Positions 29,401 through 39,691 of a DNA stretch of 64,000 bases are shown here, piece after piece (positions within the stretch are counted from its first letter, which is position 1; every line of letters starts with the position of its first letter). The notes under the pieces are model-generated. The model made no database searches. It was not told where the DNA came from and worked only from the letters and a program-made list of their open reading frames with translations. The DNA lies in contig NC_072464.1 in NCBI RefSeq assembly GCF_027596085.1, positions 13,272,124 through 13,336,123 on the forward strand, given 5' to 3'. The stretch is from Anoplopoma fimbria. Taxonomy: Eukaryota; Chordata; Actinopteri; Perciformes; Anoplopomatidae. Both the position numbers and the translations under genes were made by a program.

Positions 29401-32400
29401 TTATACTAATGTGTATGAGCCCCAAACACTAAATGATAATCATATATAATATGTAACCAGTCCTAGAACTTAACAGACATTGGATGACCTAGTTCCGGAA
29501 GCCTGACAACCTTTTCCAAAATGTAACATAGTATTTAGGTGCAGAGCACTCAGGAGGTATTATATTACACCTGAAGGAGCCCGCCAGCTGACACATTTGT
29601 AGTCCATATGTCCATCAAAAAGCACACACCTTTTGCCCTTTACCCCCTGGGGCTCCATCATCTCCGGGGCGACCTTTTTTCCCCTGAAGAATAAAACAAT
29701 GTCAGGGTTAGGTTGACATTTTGTTCACGTCTTGTTGTCCACATGTCATGTGCATGTTGAAAACCTTTGTTCTAGAGTACAAAAGAGGATGTACATATTT
29801 TAGAAGGCTGGAACAGTGGTGTGAATAGTAAACTCATGATTTTGTTCTATCAAAAAGAGTGTCTACGATATGGCATACAAGTTTGGGTGGTAACCTGTTC
29901 GCACTAAAGTCTAAGCTTGCAAGTCTTATTCAGACGAGAAAGAACATCCCTCTCTTCAGTCTTTATATGAACAATCTGTGCTCAGGGTGACACAGAAGAT
30001 ACTGAACGACCCAACATTAATTCTAAACCCAGAAGTTGTGTTGTTGCCTTCAGGCCAAAATACAGGATGAAATACTGTATATAGATTTTATTTGGGCACT
30101 AAGATTTTCTATTTGAATTGATACCTGGTTTTATCAATTGAAGCTGTTGTCTTTTATTATTTTAAAGAATTACAGTTATATGACGTATTGTGACGTGGTG
30201 TAATGCAGAAGCTTGGAGCCAAATATAAATTTCCCTGCTCGACAATAAAGTATATATTATCTCAACAGAACTAATTATTATTATTATTAAAGTTGCTAAT
30301 GACAAACAGGTCTATGACCCAAAACCTAAAAATAATGGTCATCTTGACCATATCAATGCAAAGTGAAAGTTTTCTTTATCTCTAGACAGGCATTGTAACT
30401 GGGCTGATGTCTGAATGTGTGATATAAGTGCTTGTGGATGTGAGGGCTACATGACAGTTGAAGCCGTAGGTGGACATGAGGTGTCTTGTCTACAGGGGCC
30501 AGGGGTCAATGTCTAGAGCTGCACCTGGACAGCGTGTATCAACTGCTATCCACCAGAAATCACTTGTTTGTGCCCATTAAACTAATGAGAGCAATTATGA
30601 GAGCCTCTTCGTCTGAGTGTAAGAATTTGAAGAATCTCTCTGAGGAGAAAGCACCTGGTTAATGGCCATGCAGCTGTCCGTCAGCAGCATGATTATCTGC
30701 CAGGTTTGCTGAAAAGCTTGACACTACCTGAGCTCTCTGAGTGTGTGTCTATAGCAGATGGGATCATCTTCTTCTAGCATCACACAGAAATGACGTAGTC
30801 CTTCTATCTTGCTGTCTGTGGCAGTATGGGTAGTCTGTGGGATTTATGTTGGCCCAAGGTCCAGTTTTATAGTGCGTGGAGTTCTTAATGCTATGCCTCT
30901 TCTTTCTAAGGGGGACATCATATGTTACATGAGAAATGTACAATATTTGGGCACAACAAACATATTTCCCCAGGAATAGCAGACCACAGTCTGTGATCTC
31001 CTTTTCCTGTTGCCATAGATTTGCTTTTAGAATGTGGGGCAGGACCACCTATCCACTTACCCTACTTCTGCAAATACCTACAAGCTATACTGAGGAGAAA
31101 AAACTATGCAATTATCCTGAAAAACTCCACGATAACCTTTCCTAAACTATCAGGATCATCTTAGATTTCTCTGCACAAGATTCCAGGAATAATTTCTTCT
31201 GACTTGTGACACTTCAAAGCAAACTGCCCTTTGTTTGGGGAATATTTAGAAAAGTTTGAGGCTAAATACTCACCGCAGGCCCGTTTGTTCCCCTCTCGCC
31301 TTTCTCACAAGCACATCTCTGAGCCAGAGGGCACTGCACAAAAGACACATTTGGTAAACTGTTATGAATGTAATTATATACACTCTAACCTAATCACACA
31401 TTATCAAATTTCAAAAGGTTCTATATGAGCTGTCTAATTGTAATAATACTTACTCCTTCATCAGCCAAGCCAGTCTGCAAAGAAAACAAAAGTTAATGAA
31501 TATCTGCAATAATTTGAATTAAAGCAATAATATTGTCCTAAGTGAGATTTGTTCACTTATTGCTTAGAGACACAGATTTGTCCTGATCATTTATTAGCAC
31601 AATAAATGAAAAGAAAAATTCATGCACACTTAGGTTTGGGAAAACCAAAGGCATGGGAACTTTAACTTGAAAGAAGAAAGACAATAAAAATTCCTGAAAA
31701 CTTCAAGTTATATGACACTGTAACAATGCAAGTCGTGAGGATTTCTGGGAATGCTAGGGGATGTGCTCATGCAGATGTCAAACTGTAGTTTTCTAAAGCT
31801 GTGTAAAAGGTTAAAATCCAGTGCTGTCAAAGATTTTCTTTCATTTGTTTCTCCAGAGCATTTTCATCATTCCATCCCAATAGGAATACCTGAACAAGCA
31901 TGTCCATGTGTCAACTCTGAATAGATCCTTAGTCAAAGCAAATACATCCCTTTTTCTTCTCAGTGGTGCCTGCTGAAAGAAAGGTATTATACTCACAATC
32001 ACAGTGACGATTCTTTCAACAATGTTCTCATCCTGTAAATTATGGAGGAACTGGGAAGCCGGGGAGCTGGCGAGTAGACGAAGCTGGGCTAAATTGGCTG
32101 GCTCGTTGGCTTCCCGCGTGATGCCCAAAATGAAGAATTTGATGCCCTGGTTCTTGGCATCAGCAACAGCAGAGAAAATATCAGGGTTCCTTGGGTGAGA
32201 AATACCATCTGTAAGCAGCAGGGCTACTTTGATGCTGCCGGGGCTGGACTCCTCCAGGTAGATCTTGGTCATGTTGGTGATGGCGTAGGTGGTGTAGGTG
32301 CCATGCCCAATGTAGATGATGGGAGCAATGCTGGTCCTGAAGTTCTCTGTGCCCCTCCAGTCTCTGAAGGTTTGCTCTGTGATCACGTGACTGCTGTACT

Positions 32401-33026
32401 GCAGCAGAGCCACCCTTAAACTCAAGTTGCGGCCGGTCTTCAGCTGTAGCCCTTGGAGCCTGTCAACCACGTTCATAGTGAACTGCTTTTCCTGCTCATG
32501 ATTGTCCTTGGCGCTCTCAGAGCTGTCCAACAGGAAGGAGAGCTCCAAGCCACAGTCCTCATCTAGGATGGCTGAGTGAACACAGGGCAGGAGGAAGGAC
32601 TGATCATTGGCAATACAACATTATTTTTAAGTGTTATTGCTTTGATTAAGTGATATACTTTTGGATTTAACTTCATGTCACAATGATGCTTTCTTTTCTT
32701 ACAAATCTGTAATTCTTCACACAGGAGAGAACTGCAGATTAGTACAATAAGCATAAGATATGAACAATATAACAATACATGAACCTAATACTGAAGCAAC
32801 ATGATGTTGAATTTCCTTCACCAAAAAGACAATTGGTAGGCTAATTGGAATAAAATATATGTTGTTCATTCTATTTTTAATTCATTGTCTTACCTTGTCC
32901 GTCATGAATATTTACTGCCAGGTTTTTGGCCCTGGATTTCTTGCTTTTCCTCTCTTCGTAAAGGTTCTGGGCCCAGACGATGGTCAGTGCTGTGACCAGC
33001 AGCACCGATGTAGGGGAGAGGAACAT
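17459..33026 (-). CDS. col28a1: Collagen alpha-1(XXVIII)-like chain (vWA - collagen - vWA - Kunitz)
   Basis: A secreted extracellular-matrix collagen of the vWA-domain superfamily; type XXVIII in mammals surrounds peripheral nerve glia. There are 35 coding exons, 3,708 nt, about 1,235 residues (human about 1,125). The ATG at 33026 opens a signal peptide (MFLSPTSVLLVTALTIVWA). Order: signal and basic linker (32894-33026), vWA1, short exons 31454-31474 and 31274-31333 (Cys-containing hinge), a collagen domain of about 531 residues, a linker exon 20239-20275, vWA2, an Asn/Gly/His-rich segment, a Ser/Thr-rich acidic linker, a Kunitz domain and an 8-nt terminal exon (17459-17466) coding Ala-Gly-stop. 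All collagen exons are phase 0. A non-coding first exon starts near 33415, below a TATA box. Fish also have col28a2 paralogues; the domain order is certain but the paralogue is not. Confidence 0.9.
17551..17736 (-). other. Collagen XXVIII exon: Kunitz/BPTI domain
   Basis: Six correctly spaced cysteines, with the core WYYDKQANACAQFWYGGCGG and ETEDECKKTC. The residue after the second Cys (P1) is Arg, compatible with trypsin-like inhibition. The P1' residue is Asp rather than the usual Ala or Gly, so activity is uncertain. Confidence 0.93.
18073..18328 (-). other. Collagen XXVIII exon: acidic and Ser/Thr-rich linker
   Basis: Starts VVEEDEGEDLDLRAQ and continues as a Ser/Thr/Val-rich stretch (STSLSSSKTSVSTLGSVSSL). 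It links the Asn/Gly/His-rich segment to the Kunitz domain. It has no fold I recognise and is probably disordered and O-glycosylated. Confidence 0.8.
18444..18760 (-). other. Collagen XXVIII exon: Asn/Gly/His-rich low-complexity segment
   Basis: After ALESKLVNQFCEDENG the frame enters a degenerate repeat of NGHG / NNGNG / NGYGNNG units over about 18540-18700, then returns to ordinary sequence (EEEILNQRRTNSRGRGDTF). On DNA it is a purine-rich AATGG-type imperfect tandem repeat. Confidence 0.88.
18901..19458 (-). other. Collagen XXVIII exon: second von Willebrand A domain
   Basis: The MIDAS residues are intact: DSSES (VFVIDSSESVGPENFEI), the Thr in GEGTYTGTAI, and VAIVITDGQTD. It starts with a CGCGIKC cysteine cluster. 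One exon encodes the whole domain. Confidence 0.95.
20361..31333 (-). other. Collagen XXVIII triple-helix domain, 28 exons
   Basis: Exons in transcript order: 31274-31333, 29630-29683, 29152-29196, 29032-29058, 28883-28927, 28708-28752, 28436-28489, 27215-27283, 27037-27105, 26793-26861, 24721-24789, 24060-24128, 23881-23949, 23555-23623, 23382-23453, 23174-23242, 23013-23084, 22722-22790, 22501-22569, 21583-21651, 21421-21489, 21255-21323, 20980-21048, 20664-20732, 20500-20580 and 20361-20396; two short exons (31454-31474 and 20239-20275) flank it. Every helical exon starts with a Gly codon in phase 0. Fifteen exons are exactly 69 nt and encode (GXY)5-GX-(GXY)2, so the same imperfection recurs every 23 residues; two 72-nt exons (23382, 23013) are uninterrupted. 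Introns of 2 kb (24790-26792) and 1.2 kb (27284-28435) hold only TG microsatellites and AT-rich DNA. Confidence 0.93.
25117..25156. repeat. Imperfect (GT)n microsatellite
   Basis: GT/TG dinucleotides broken by single A and T changes, in a collagen intron. A similar short tract lies at about 28552-28577. Confidence 0.9.
31997..32562 (-). other. Collagen XXVIII exon: first von Willebrand A domain
   Basis: The MIDAS is complete: LSFLLDSSESAKDN, the Thr in GHGTYTTYAI and VALLLTDGISH. It is preceded by DEDCGLE. A single 566-nt exon follows the signal-peptide exon. Confidence 0.95.
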
Positions 33027-33239
33027 CCTTCTCCCAACTATGGAGAAAAGTAATAACAACAAATCAAAATAAATCAAATTCATTGATTTTGTGCATCTGT
33101 ACATTTTATCTGTTAAGTTTAAAAACATCTCAGAAAACAGTTGATTGAAGGGTAAAAGTCAAATTTCAAAATACTGAATTGTTGAAAATGTGGGGTCTAT
33201 CCTTTAAACAAATGAGCAATTGTTTTAACATCAACTCAC

Positions 33240-33420
33240 AGTCCAACCTCCTTTGGAAATGTTGTAATTTCTAGTATTTCAGTGTCCAAGCGCAGCCCAA
33301 AATGCAGACTTGAAGAAGGTAGCTGGAACGGCAGAGGACCGCAGTGCTCAGTGAGCTCCACTTAGCTCATTGATTGAACAGCAGCAGGAGTGTCAGTCAT
33401 CCTGTAGAGCAGAGAGTGAG
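33240..33420 (-). promoter_or_regulatory. Non-coding first exon of the collagen XXVIII gene
   Basis: A donor at 33239/33240 (GGACT|gtgagt on the minus strand) pairs with the acceptor directly 5' of the start exon. The 5' limit of about 33420 is set from TATA-box spacing and is approximate. Confidence 0.55.
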
Positions 33421-33444
33421 AGACCCTGAGACACTCACTCCTCC

Positions 33445-33450
33445 TTTATA
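33445..33450 (-). promoter_or_regulatory. TATA box of the collagen XXVIII gene
   Basis: TATAAA on the minus strand (TTCTTATAAAGGAGG), about 25-30 bp upstream of the likely transcription start near 33415-33420. Confidence 0.65.
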
Positions 33451-35750
33451 AGAAGGCACCAACAGACCAGATCCCAATCCTGAGCCTTGCCAGGATTCTC
33501 GCTCTGCCCCTCAGGGCAGGGGAACCGAGATGTGTTTGCATGCAACAGTGAAGCAACATTGTGTATGTTTGAAATTTTTAGTCACTGCAAGTACAATCAA
33601 CTGTAGATGTATTAGTATAACACAGAATAAAAGTTATGATATTGTGTATTTGTCTTGTTGTTGAAAAGTTACAGAACCTTTTTAACCGTTTAACCTTACT
33701 TTAAAACTAAACAATACATTTAAATAGATTAAATTCTGTGTATTATCTCACAGTATTGGACTGAGTTTTGTGAGGTGAGCCTTTGATAATATTGGTGTAA
33801 AGCAATTTGTTTTGACCATAACAAGCATGTTTAGGGTAGTTCTCCGTATTTTCTAAAATCTTAATTAATTTAAATCTGTTAGAGTCAGTTAACCTGAAGA
33901 AATTGTTTCAATATTAACTACAATACGTTTACATTAGAATAAAATAACAGTTACACAAAATTGCAACAATATAATGCATTTTCTAAGAGGTGATATAAAA
34001 AGTGGCATGGATGCCAGCATAAATTCCAAAGTATAGGGGGGGTTTGAACTTTATAGGCCTTAATGGCAAAGGCCTGGTCACCTTTGGTCTACGCCCTGGA
34101 CTTTAAATGACTAATACAGCCCTGCCTAAGGAAAAAGGGGAGATTTTCTAAATTAATAATAAAATCACCATGCAGTAACAACCAGAACAGAACAATGTGT
34201 GACTTAGATCCTGTTGATTTAATTAAGAAACAGTTGATGATCACAGTATCAACAGAAACCTCAACTAACTATATTTTAACCTTTTTTTTGGGCTATTATA
34301 ATTTGTGTCCTTGACGAGTAGGCAGTAGGTGAGTGACATGCAATACATCTTAATAACTGGAAGCAGTAGGTGGTACTTCACCTTTCAGACCCTAAAAGAT
34401 GACCATCTGACCATTCGCAATAGAGATGACCTTTCAGTGGCAAGGTTTAGATGGGGCTGATCCTATGCAGACTCGCTGAGGATTAAAGGCAGTATGCTGT
34501 GCCTGAGGTGAAGAGGCTTTGTATTGCAAAGCTCCAGGCAAGAAGTAATTAGAGGAGACTCTCTGACACAAAGGAATGTTGCACTGAATGATGGCTTGAC
34601 AAAATCCAAGTCACTTTGCTCTATGATGAATGACATCCATTCATAGTGTTTCCTATATGCTGCAGCAACATTTGTAAATTGTGAAAAATATTGTGAAGTT
34701 AGGGTTGTCTTTCATGTGCGTCTATCACTGACTGAATGCTATTGTTAATGCTCCCCATTCTACTTGTGATACTGCTAATTACAGAAGCTTAGAGCGGATG
34801 TAAATTGAACATTTTAAACCTGTGGTGAAACTGTGATTTAAATATTGATATGGCAGGTTTCCTTTAAATTGTGTTAATCACAGTCTGTGAATAGGTTTTA
34901 TAGGCTTGAAAAGTTATAAAAATAAAGAATTTGTTATTCAGGCCAACTATATTAGCAGAATTAGTAACCAGGAAATACTTACAATTTCTAATTCGAAAGG
35001 AATGCTGAATTGCTTCACTGATGATGTATATCCTCAGGATGGGTCAGGATTCTGCACTGAAGATCAGAGTACAAATTTGATGTATGGATTCAGATTCTCC
35101 ACAAGAGGTTTATGTTACTGATTTTGTCATGGCAAAATCTCAAAAAACTATAACATACATTTTTTTAATAAAACAAATTTCTGCTGAATGACCAGGTTAT
35201 CAAGATCTTATGCTTGAAAAACGTTTGGGTATACTTCACATTTTTTGCAATGTTCCAGCTTTATACTGATGTTCATCATTAAAATCGTCATATGAATTAT
35301 GATCATAAAACTTTGGAGAGTATACCATATGATAAGTTTTGTGACAATATTACTGGAGAGAGGGGTTAGAAAAGACAAGAACTACACACTCTGGCCCTCT
35401 GTAACAGTAAGGTAGAATAAAATCCACAGTATTTTATTCTCATCACAGTAGTATTTTGAGTGACTTTGGTGTTTTTTTCCTACCAAAATAATGATGATGA
35501 AAATCGTCCTTAAATAAATTAACTATAACTCAAAATCAATCTGCAGCACGAGGGCAGCAGCAACAATAGAAGCAGAAATGAAGGGAATCCTACTAGATGG
35601 CTTTGTGCTGCCCTCTCTCTGTAAATGAGGCGATAAGAACACGACGGACTGCGCATGCTCAGACAGCCTGTTTGATTGAGCGGTCCAAGATCGCTCATAG
35701 CTATGTGTGTGTACCTGTGGTGTTTACATTCACCTTCAGCCATCTTCATC
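33451..35750. other. Intergenic region upstream of the collagen gene
   Basis: AT-rich DNA without a recognisable exon, RNA gene or known repeat. A few ORFs of 60-70 codons occur here but show no splice context or similarity I recognise. Confidence 0.5.
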
Positions 35751-37241
35751 ATGTTGGGTACTGTGGGACGGTGCTGCAGAGAGGCACTGCGGACTTTTAA
35801 ACCTGGGATCAACTCTCTAAAACGTCTTTTGCAGTAGCTAATTGCAGTATCTCTTTGGTCATATTGTTACTTCACTCAGACGTTGTAAGATCCAGTCGCC
35901 CTGGTGTCTCCTATCAATTAAATCACTCAAATGTATTATTTCAAGTCAATGTCTCACACACTGTCTTGTTTGAACTTTTCAGCCTGCAAGATTCTGTGAC
36001 AACAAATCCAGAAGCACCAAAATGTATTTTTTTGTAGAGTTTTTTTTGTAGAGTTAACATATCACATGCAGTTCAACCAAATCAAAAATACCCATTTTCC
36101 CCCTTACCTGTAGTGCTGTTTATCAACCTAGAGTGTTTTTGTGTAAGTTTCCTAGTTTTGGAGATATCAGCCATTGAGATGTGTGCCTTAGTTCCTACAT
36201 GAAACTAATCACAACAAGGTCTATGTTTTTTGTTTTTTTTAGAGTAACAGGGTCATGATTTCTGGAAAGAAACATTGCTGTTTAGTTATTCAAATGTAAT
36301 TTGTTGGCGCTTTGAGCACCACAAGCCATGTCATAGTCCCATTATCTCTTCAGCTGATATTAACAAAACTAGGCAACTCACACCACAACTATCTAGATTG
36401 ATAAATTGCACTACAAGTAAGCTGGGTCATGTGTATTTTTGATTTTGAGTTAAACTGCCCCTTTAATCCTTGTTTAGTCTCTGTAAGATTACTGACTTTG
36501 AGTTGACCATTTGTTCCTTCTCAAACATATGGGCAACTGTGGTTTCTAGTAAAAGTAACTCAAACAGGAGTAAAGAATGCCTTTGTTGGGAACTATTTAT
36601 TTTGCAATCACATTTTCATATATGCATTTCTTGATAAATGACAATTGTTTGTGTTGAAATCCTCCAGGTTTGTTTGGCCGTGCTGGTGTCGCCAAGACTG
36701 GAGCTGATCAACAATGTGGCTAAGGCTCATGGTGGTTACTCTGTGTTTACCGTAGTGGGGGAGTGAACCAGTGAGGTAAATTACTTGTACCATGAAATTA
36801 TTGAGTCTGGTGTCATTACTAAACGGAAAACCTTGTCTAACAACCTGTTTTTTAGGACTACAAATCAAAGGAGGCCATCATTGCTAACCTGGGTATGGAT
36901 GAATTGTCTGAAGAAGATAAGCTGACTGTAGCTCGCGCTCGTACGATCCAGCGTATCCTACGCAGCCCTTCCAGGTAGCAGAAGTCTTTACTTGGCCAGT
37001 GGGAAAGCTGGTGTCTCTCAATGAGACAATCAAATGCTTCAAGAGCTTTCTGTGAGGTAAAGTGCTGTGCCACGGTTGAAGCATTTCTGCATGAGATAAA
37101 CTTAATGGATATTTGATGGAAATAATTATTCTTTTCACTCTTCAAGGTGAATATGATGCCCTGCCAGAGCGAGCTTTCTACATGGTGGGTCCCATTGAAG
37201 AAGTTATCCAAAAGGCTGAGCAGAGGAACATTCTTAAGTGA
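35751..37241 (+). pseudogene. atp5f1b: Decayed, intron-bearing relic of ATP synthase F1 beta subunit gene
   Basis: Four blocks match mitochondrial ATP synthase beta in order. Block 1 is 35751-35837, an exon 1-like presequence MLGTVGRCCREALRTF ending in a stop. Block 2 is 36668-36837, the P-loop region with [15 protein letters not shown] and LYHEIIESGVI. Block 3 is 36856-37056, with [18 protein letters not shown] and then QPFQVAEVF in another frame. Block 4 is 37147-37241, with [19 protein letters not shown] and a stop. Damage seen: the P-loop region is altered (GVAKT) with a short deletion after it, GER has become GE-stop, there is a one-base deletion before QPFQ, and about 200 codons of the catalytic core are missing. 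Introns survive before blocks 3 and 4, so this is a duplicated gene copy, not a processed retrocopy. Confidence 0.85.
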
Positions 37242-37335
37242 TGTGTCTGTCAGGATTTACAAGATAAACATTTGTACAGTATCATTTCTATTTGAGGAAC
37301 TCTGTAAATAGTAAGTATGGTATGTTATGGTTCCA

Positions 37336-37341
37336 TTTATT
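37336..37341 (-). terminator. Candidate AATAAA poly(A) signal of CCDC89
   Basis: AATAAA on the minus strand about 180 nt past the CCDC89 stop codon. Confidence 0.5.
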
Positions 37342-37491
37342 TGGAAAGGTGAAGACAAGATTAAAAATAACATTGTAATATATATTTTTTTGTCACAGTA
37401 TTCCTTATTTTCATCGTTAGCCATGTGAGTAAGAAAACATTGGAGGTGAAAATTGTTTCTTTAATGAAAACATTGGTGAGAAAAAAAACTT

Positions 37492-37526
37492 GATTGGCTA
37501 AACATAATGCTAATGTTTAGCCAATC
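37492..37526. repeat. Perfect 14-bp inverted repeat spanning the CCDC89 stop codon
   Basis: GATTGGCTAAACAT (37492-37505) and its exact reverse complement (37513-37526) flank a 7-nt loop. The right arm contains the CCDC89 TAA stop (37517-37519 on the minus strand). Confidence 0.92.
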
Positions 37527-39691
37527 ATGTGGCGAAGCTTCTTATTTAACTCCCTTTCTTGTACTAGAAGGTTGGTGCTGTGCTCTTTGAAGGCTTCAAA
37601 ATCCTGTAAAAATAATGGCAGATATGTTAAGCATGTTCTCAGCCCTACATGGGCCACTGACAATCACACATTTCAATGTTGCAGATTCAGCAAACCTCTT
37701 TCAGTTTTCCATAGTTTGACGTGGATTCATCCAGAGCAGACTGGATCAACTTCACTTTAACATCTGCATTAACAGCATCTGCTTCCTGTTCAAACCTGAA
37801 GAAAGGTCAGGGACATATAGTCAGGGACAAATACTGGTTATCCTTCAGGATTTTTTTTAAAGCAGGAGTGTGTTGTTGAGGCACATTTTACCTGTCCTCT
37901 GCTTCGGCCCGGGCTTTTTTCTCTTCTTTCCATTTTGTCTCCAGTTGCTGAATTTCCACTTGTTTCTCCTGTATTTAAGAACAATTTGTGTGTCATGAAG
38001 CAGTTGGCTCATCTGTGCAGAGCTCTGATTTCAGCGAGGAGAACAAATATTATTTTATTTCACCTGTATTACTTTCCCTCTTTCCATAGACAGATGCAGT
38101 AATTTGTCCCTCTCTTTGGTGAGGCTTGTTATGCTTTCTCTCAAGTAGATTTTCTTCAAAGCATGCTCTTCTTCAGTTTTTTGTAGCTTCATCTTAAGGT
38201 CTGATCGTGGAGGGAAGGCCACAAGTTTACAAGTGCTTGTACTTTGTAGAATTTCAGATAATGATACAACGAGGACTACCCACCTTTGCACATCTCTACA
38301 GCATCTCTTTGTTGTTGCTGAGCATCATGCAGTCGATCAAGTAGCGATGCGTCTTTGGCTTGATGCTGAGTTTGTTGTTCCTGGAGTTTTGACTGGCATC
38401 CAGATAATTTATCTCTGGATAATAGATGTTAAATACAGCAGAGTTATTCAATTTACAATAAAACAGAAAAAAGAGCTCATGTTCACATTTTAAAAAGATA
38501 AAATCAGGGAATGTTCGCAGTTTTACTGGATAAATCCCTCATCAGATGAAAAGATGATAAAAATTCTTAACCAAAAATGTATTTTCTGTGGATCGACCAA
38601 TTGATTAACTTTAGTTTTTCTTCTTACCGATATTCATTTTCCTTATTTGTGTATTTCTCTGTCAGGTGTTTGATTTCTTGCTTCAGTTTTTGAACAAACA
38701 CTTCTTTATCATGTAATTTTTGGGAGAACAGTGTTTCGTTTTCAGACTGCAGCTGTTTGTTTTCCAGCTTTAACTGAGCATTCTGCTTTTTGTAGTCTTC
38801 CATGAATAAAATAATTGCTTGATTGTTGGCAGCTAAATCCATAAATCTCTTCTCTAAAAGCTCTGCTTTCTTTCTTTCACCGTCCAGTTCTTTCTGACAG
38901 TCTGTCCCTCGGCCCTCTAGCTCTATATTGAGTTTTTGCAGGGCTTGACATCGAAGAAGCACCTCATCTGCTCTCTGCTTCAACATGCATATTAGACCTG
39001 ACTGTTCATCTATCCTGGATCGCAGCATCCCTGTCTCTGTTGCATCCTCTGCAGAAGGGCTGAGAAGTTTCTCCAGTGACATCCGAATACTGTCCATATC
39101 CTGGGAACAAGGGAAAAGCACTGAGTTAAAACATTTAAAATGATGCATCACAGATAATTGTGATCAGGATATAAACTGAAGAAGACATTTTCACTTGTGT
39201 GACAATGCACCTGCAATTTCTTGTTACCTGTGTGACATGCATGCAAATACATCTTAAATATACACATGTATCTCATATATTGGCTAGGTCAATAGATGGG
39301 CTTTATTTTGAAAAGCACAATAATTCCCTGTTTTGTTGCTCAAGTAACATAACTTGACATTCAATTTGAAGGGTATGCACAGAGTTCATTGATAACTTTG
39401 ACATACCTCAGTCCTGTTGCCCTCCACCTTGGTGAAGTTCTCTTCATTTCTCTGTGGAGTTGTCATAACGAGAGCGCCTTTACGTTGACAACCACTTACC
39501 CCCCCCCTCAAGAATATATTCGGTTCCACATTGCTCCAAGTTTCAGTTGCTCGGTCGCCAATGGCAACTTCTTTGAGCTGTGATTCAGTAAGGGCGGCTG
39601 GTGAAATGCTCGTGCCCGGGCTCGGCCGCATGATGGCGGCGTTGAGTTTCTGATTAGACACTAGCACAGGGAAGACGTGTGTAAAACTCAT
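37517..39691 (-). CDS. ccdc89: CCDC89, coiled-coil domain-containing protein 89
   Basis: A coiled-coil protein known from mammalian testis as a HEY1 (BOIP) partner; its molecular role is poorly defined. Exons in transcript order: 39407-39691, 38628-39100, 38284-38414, 38064-38200, 37892-37968, 37696-37795 and 37517-37603. That gives 429 residues from the first ATG (39691) or 354 from the internal ATG at 39466; human is about 374. Family blocks are GMLRSRIDEQSGLICMLKQR, LLEKRFMDLAANN, ENETLFSQKL, KERDKLLHLSMERGKVIQ and the C-terminal HSTNLLVQERELNKKLRH. Nearly all of it is heptad-rich helix. The first ATG has a strong Kozak context (CCACCATGA), but an X-box at 39554-39568 lies between the two starts, and MTTPQRNEE resembles the human MDTPPPEER start. 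I give the longer form as the outer limit. The human gene has one coding exon; here there are seven. Confidence 0.9.
39554..39568. promoter_or_regulatory. Perfect RFX X-box in the CCDC89 5' region
   Basis: GTCGCC-AAT-GGCAAC matches GTNRCC N(0-3) RGYAAC at every defined position. It is 88-102 bp upstream of the ATG at 39466 and 123 bp inside the longer ORF. Confidence 0.65.

Noticed and set aside
31841..31996. Extension of the collagen vWA1 exon past 31997
   Set aside because: A good donor (ATT|gtgagt) at 31996/31997 and phase 0 agreement with the next exon end the exon there.
34906..35121. Plus-strand 71-codon open frame upstream of the collagen gene
   Set aside because: It starts in AT-rich intergenic DNA, has no similarity and no splice context.
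35751..37241. Functional ATP synthase beta gene or processed pseudogene
   Set aside because: Stops, a frameshift, a damaged P-loop and a missing core exclude function; retained introns exclude a processed copy.
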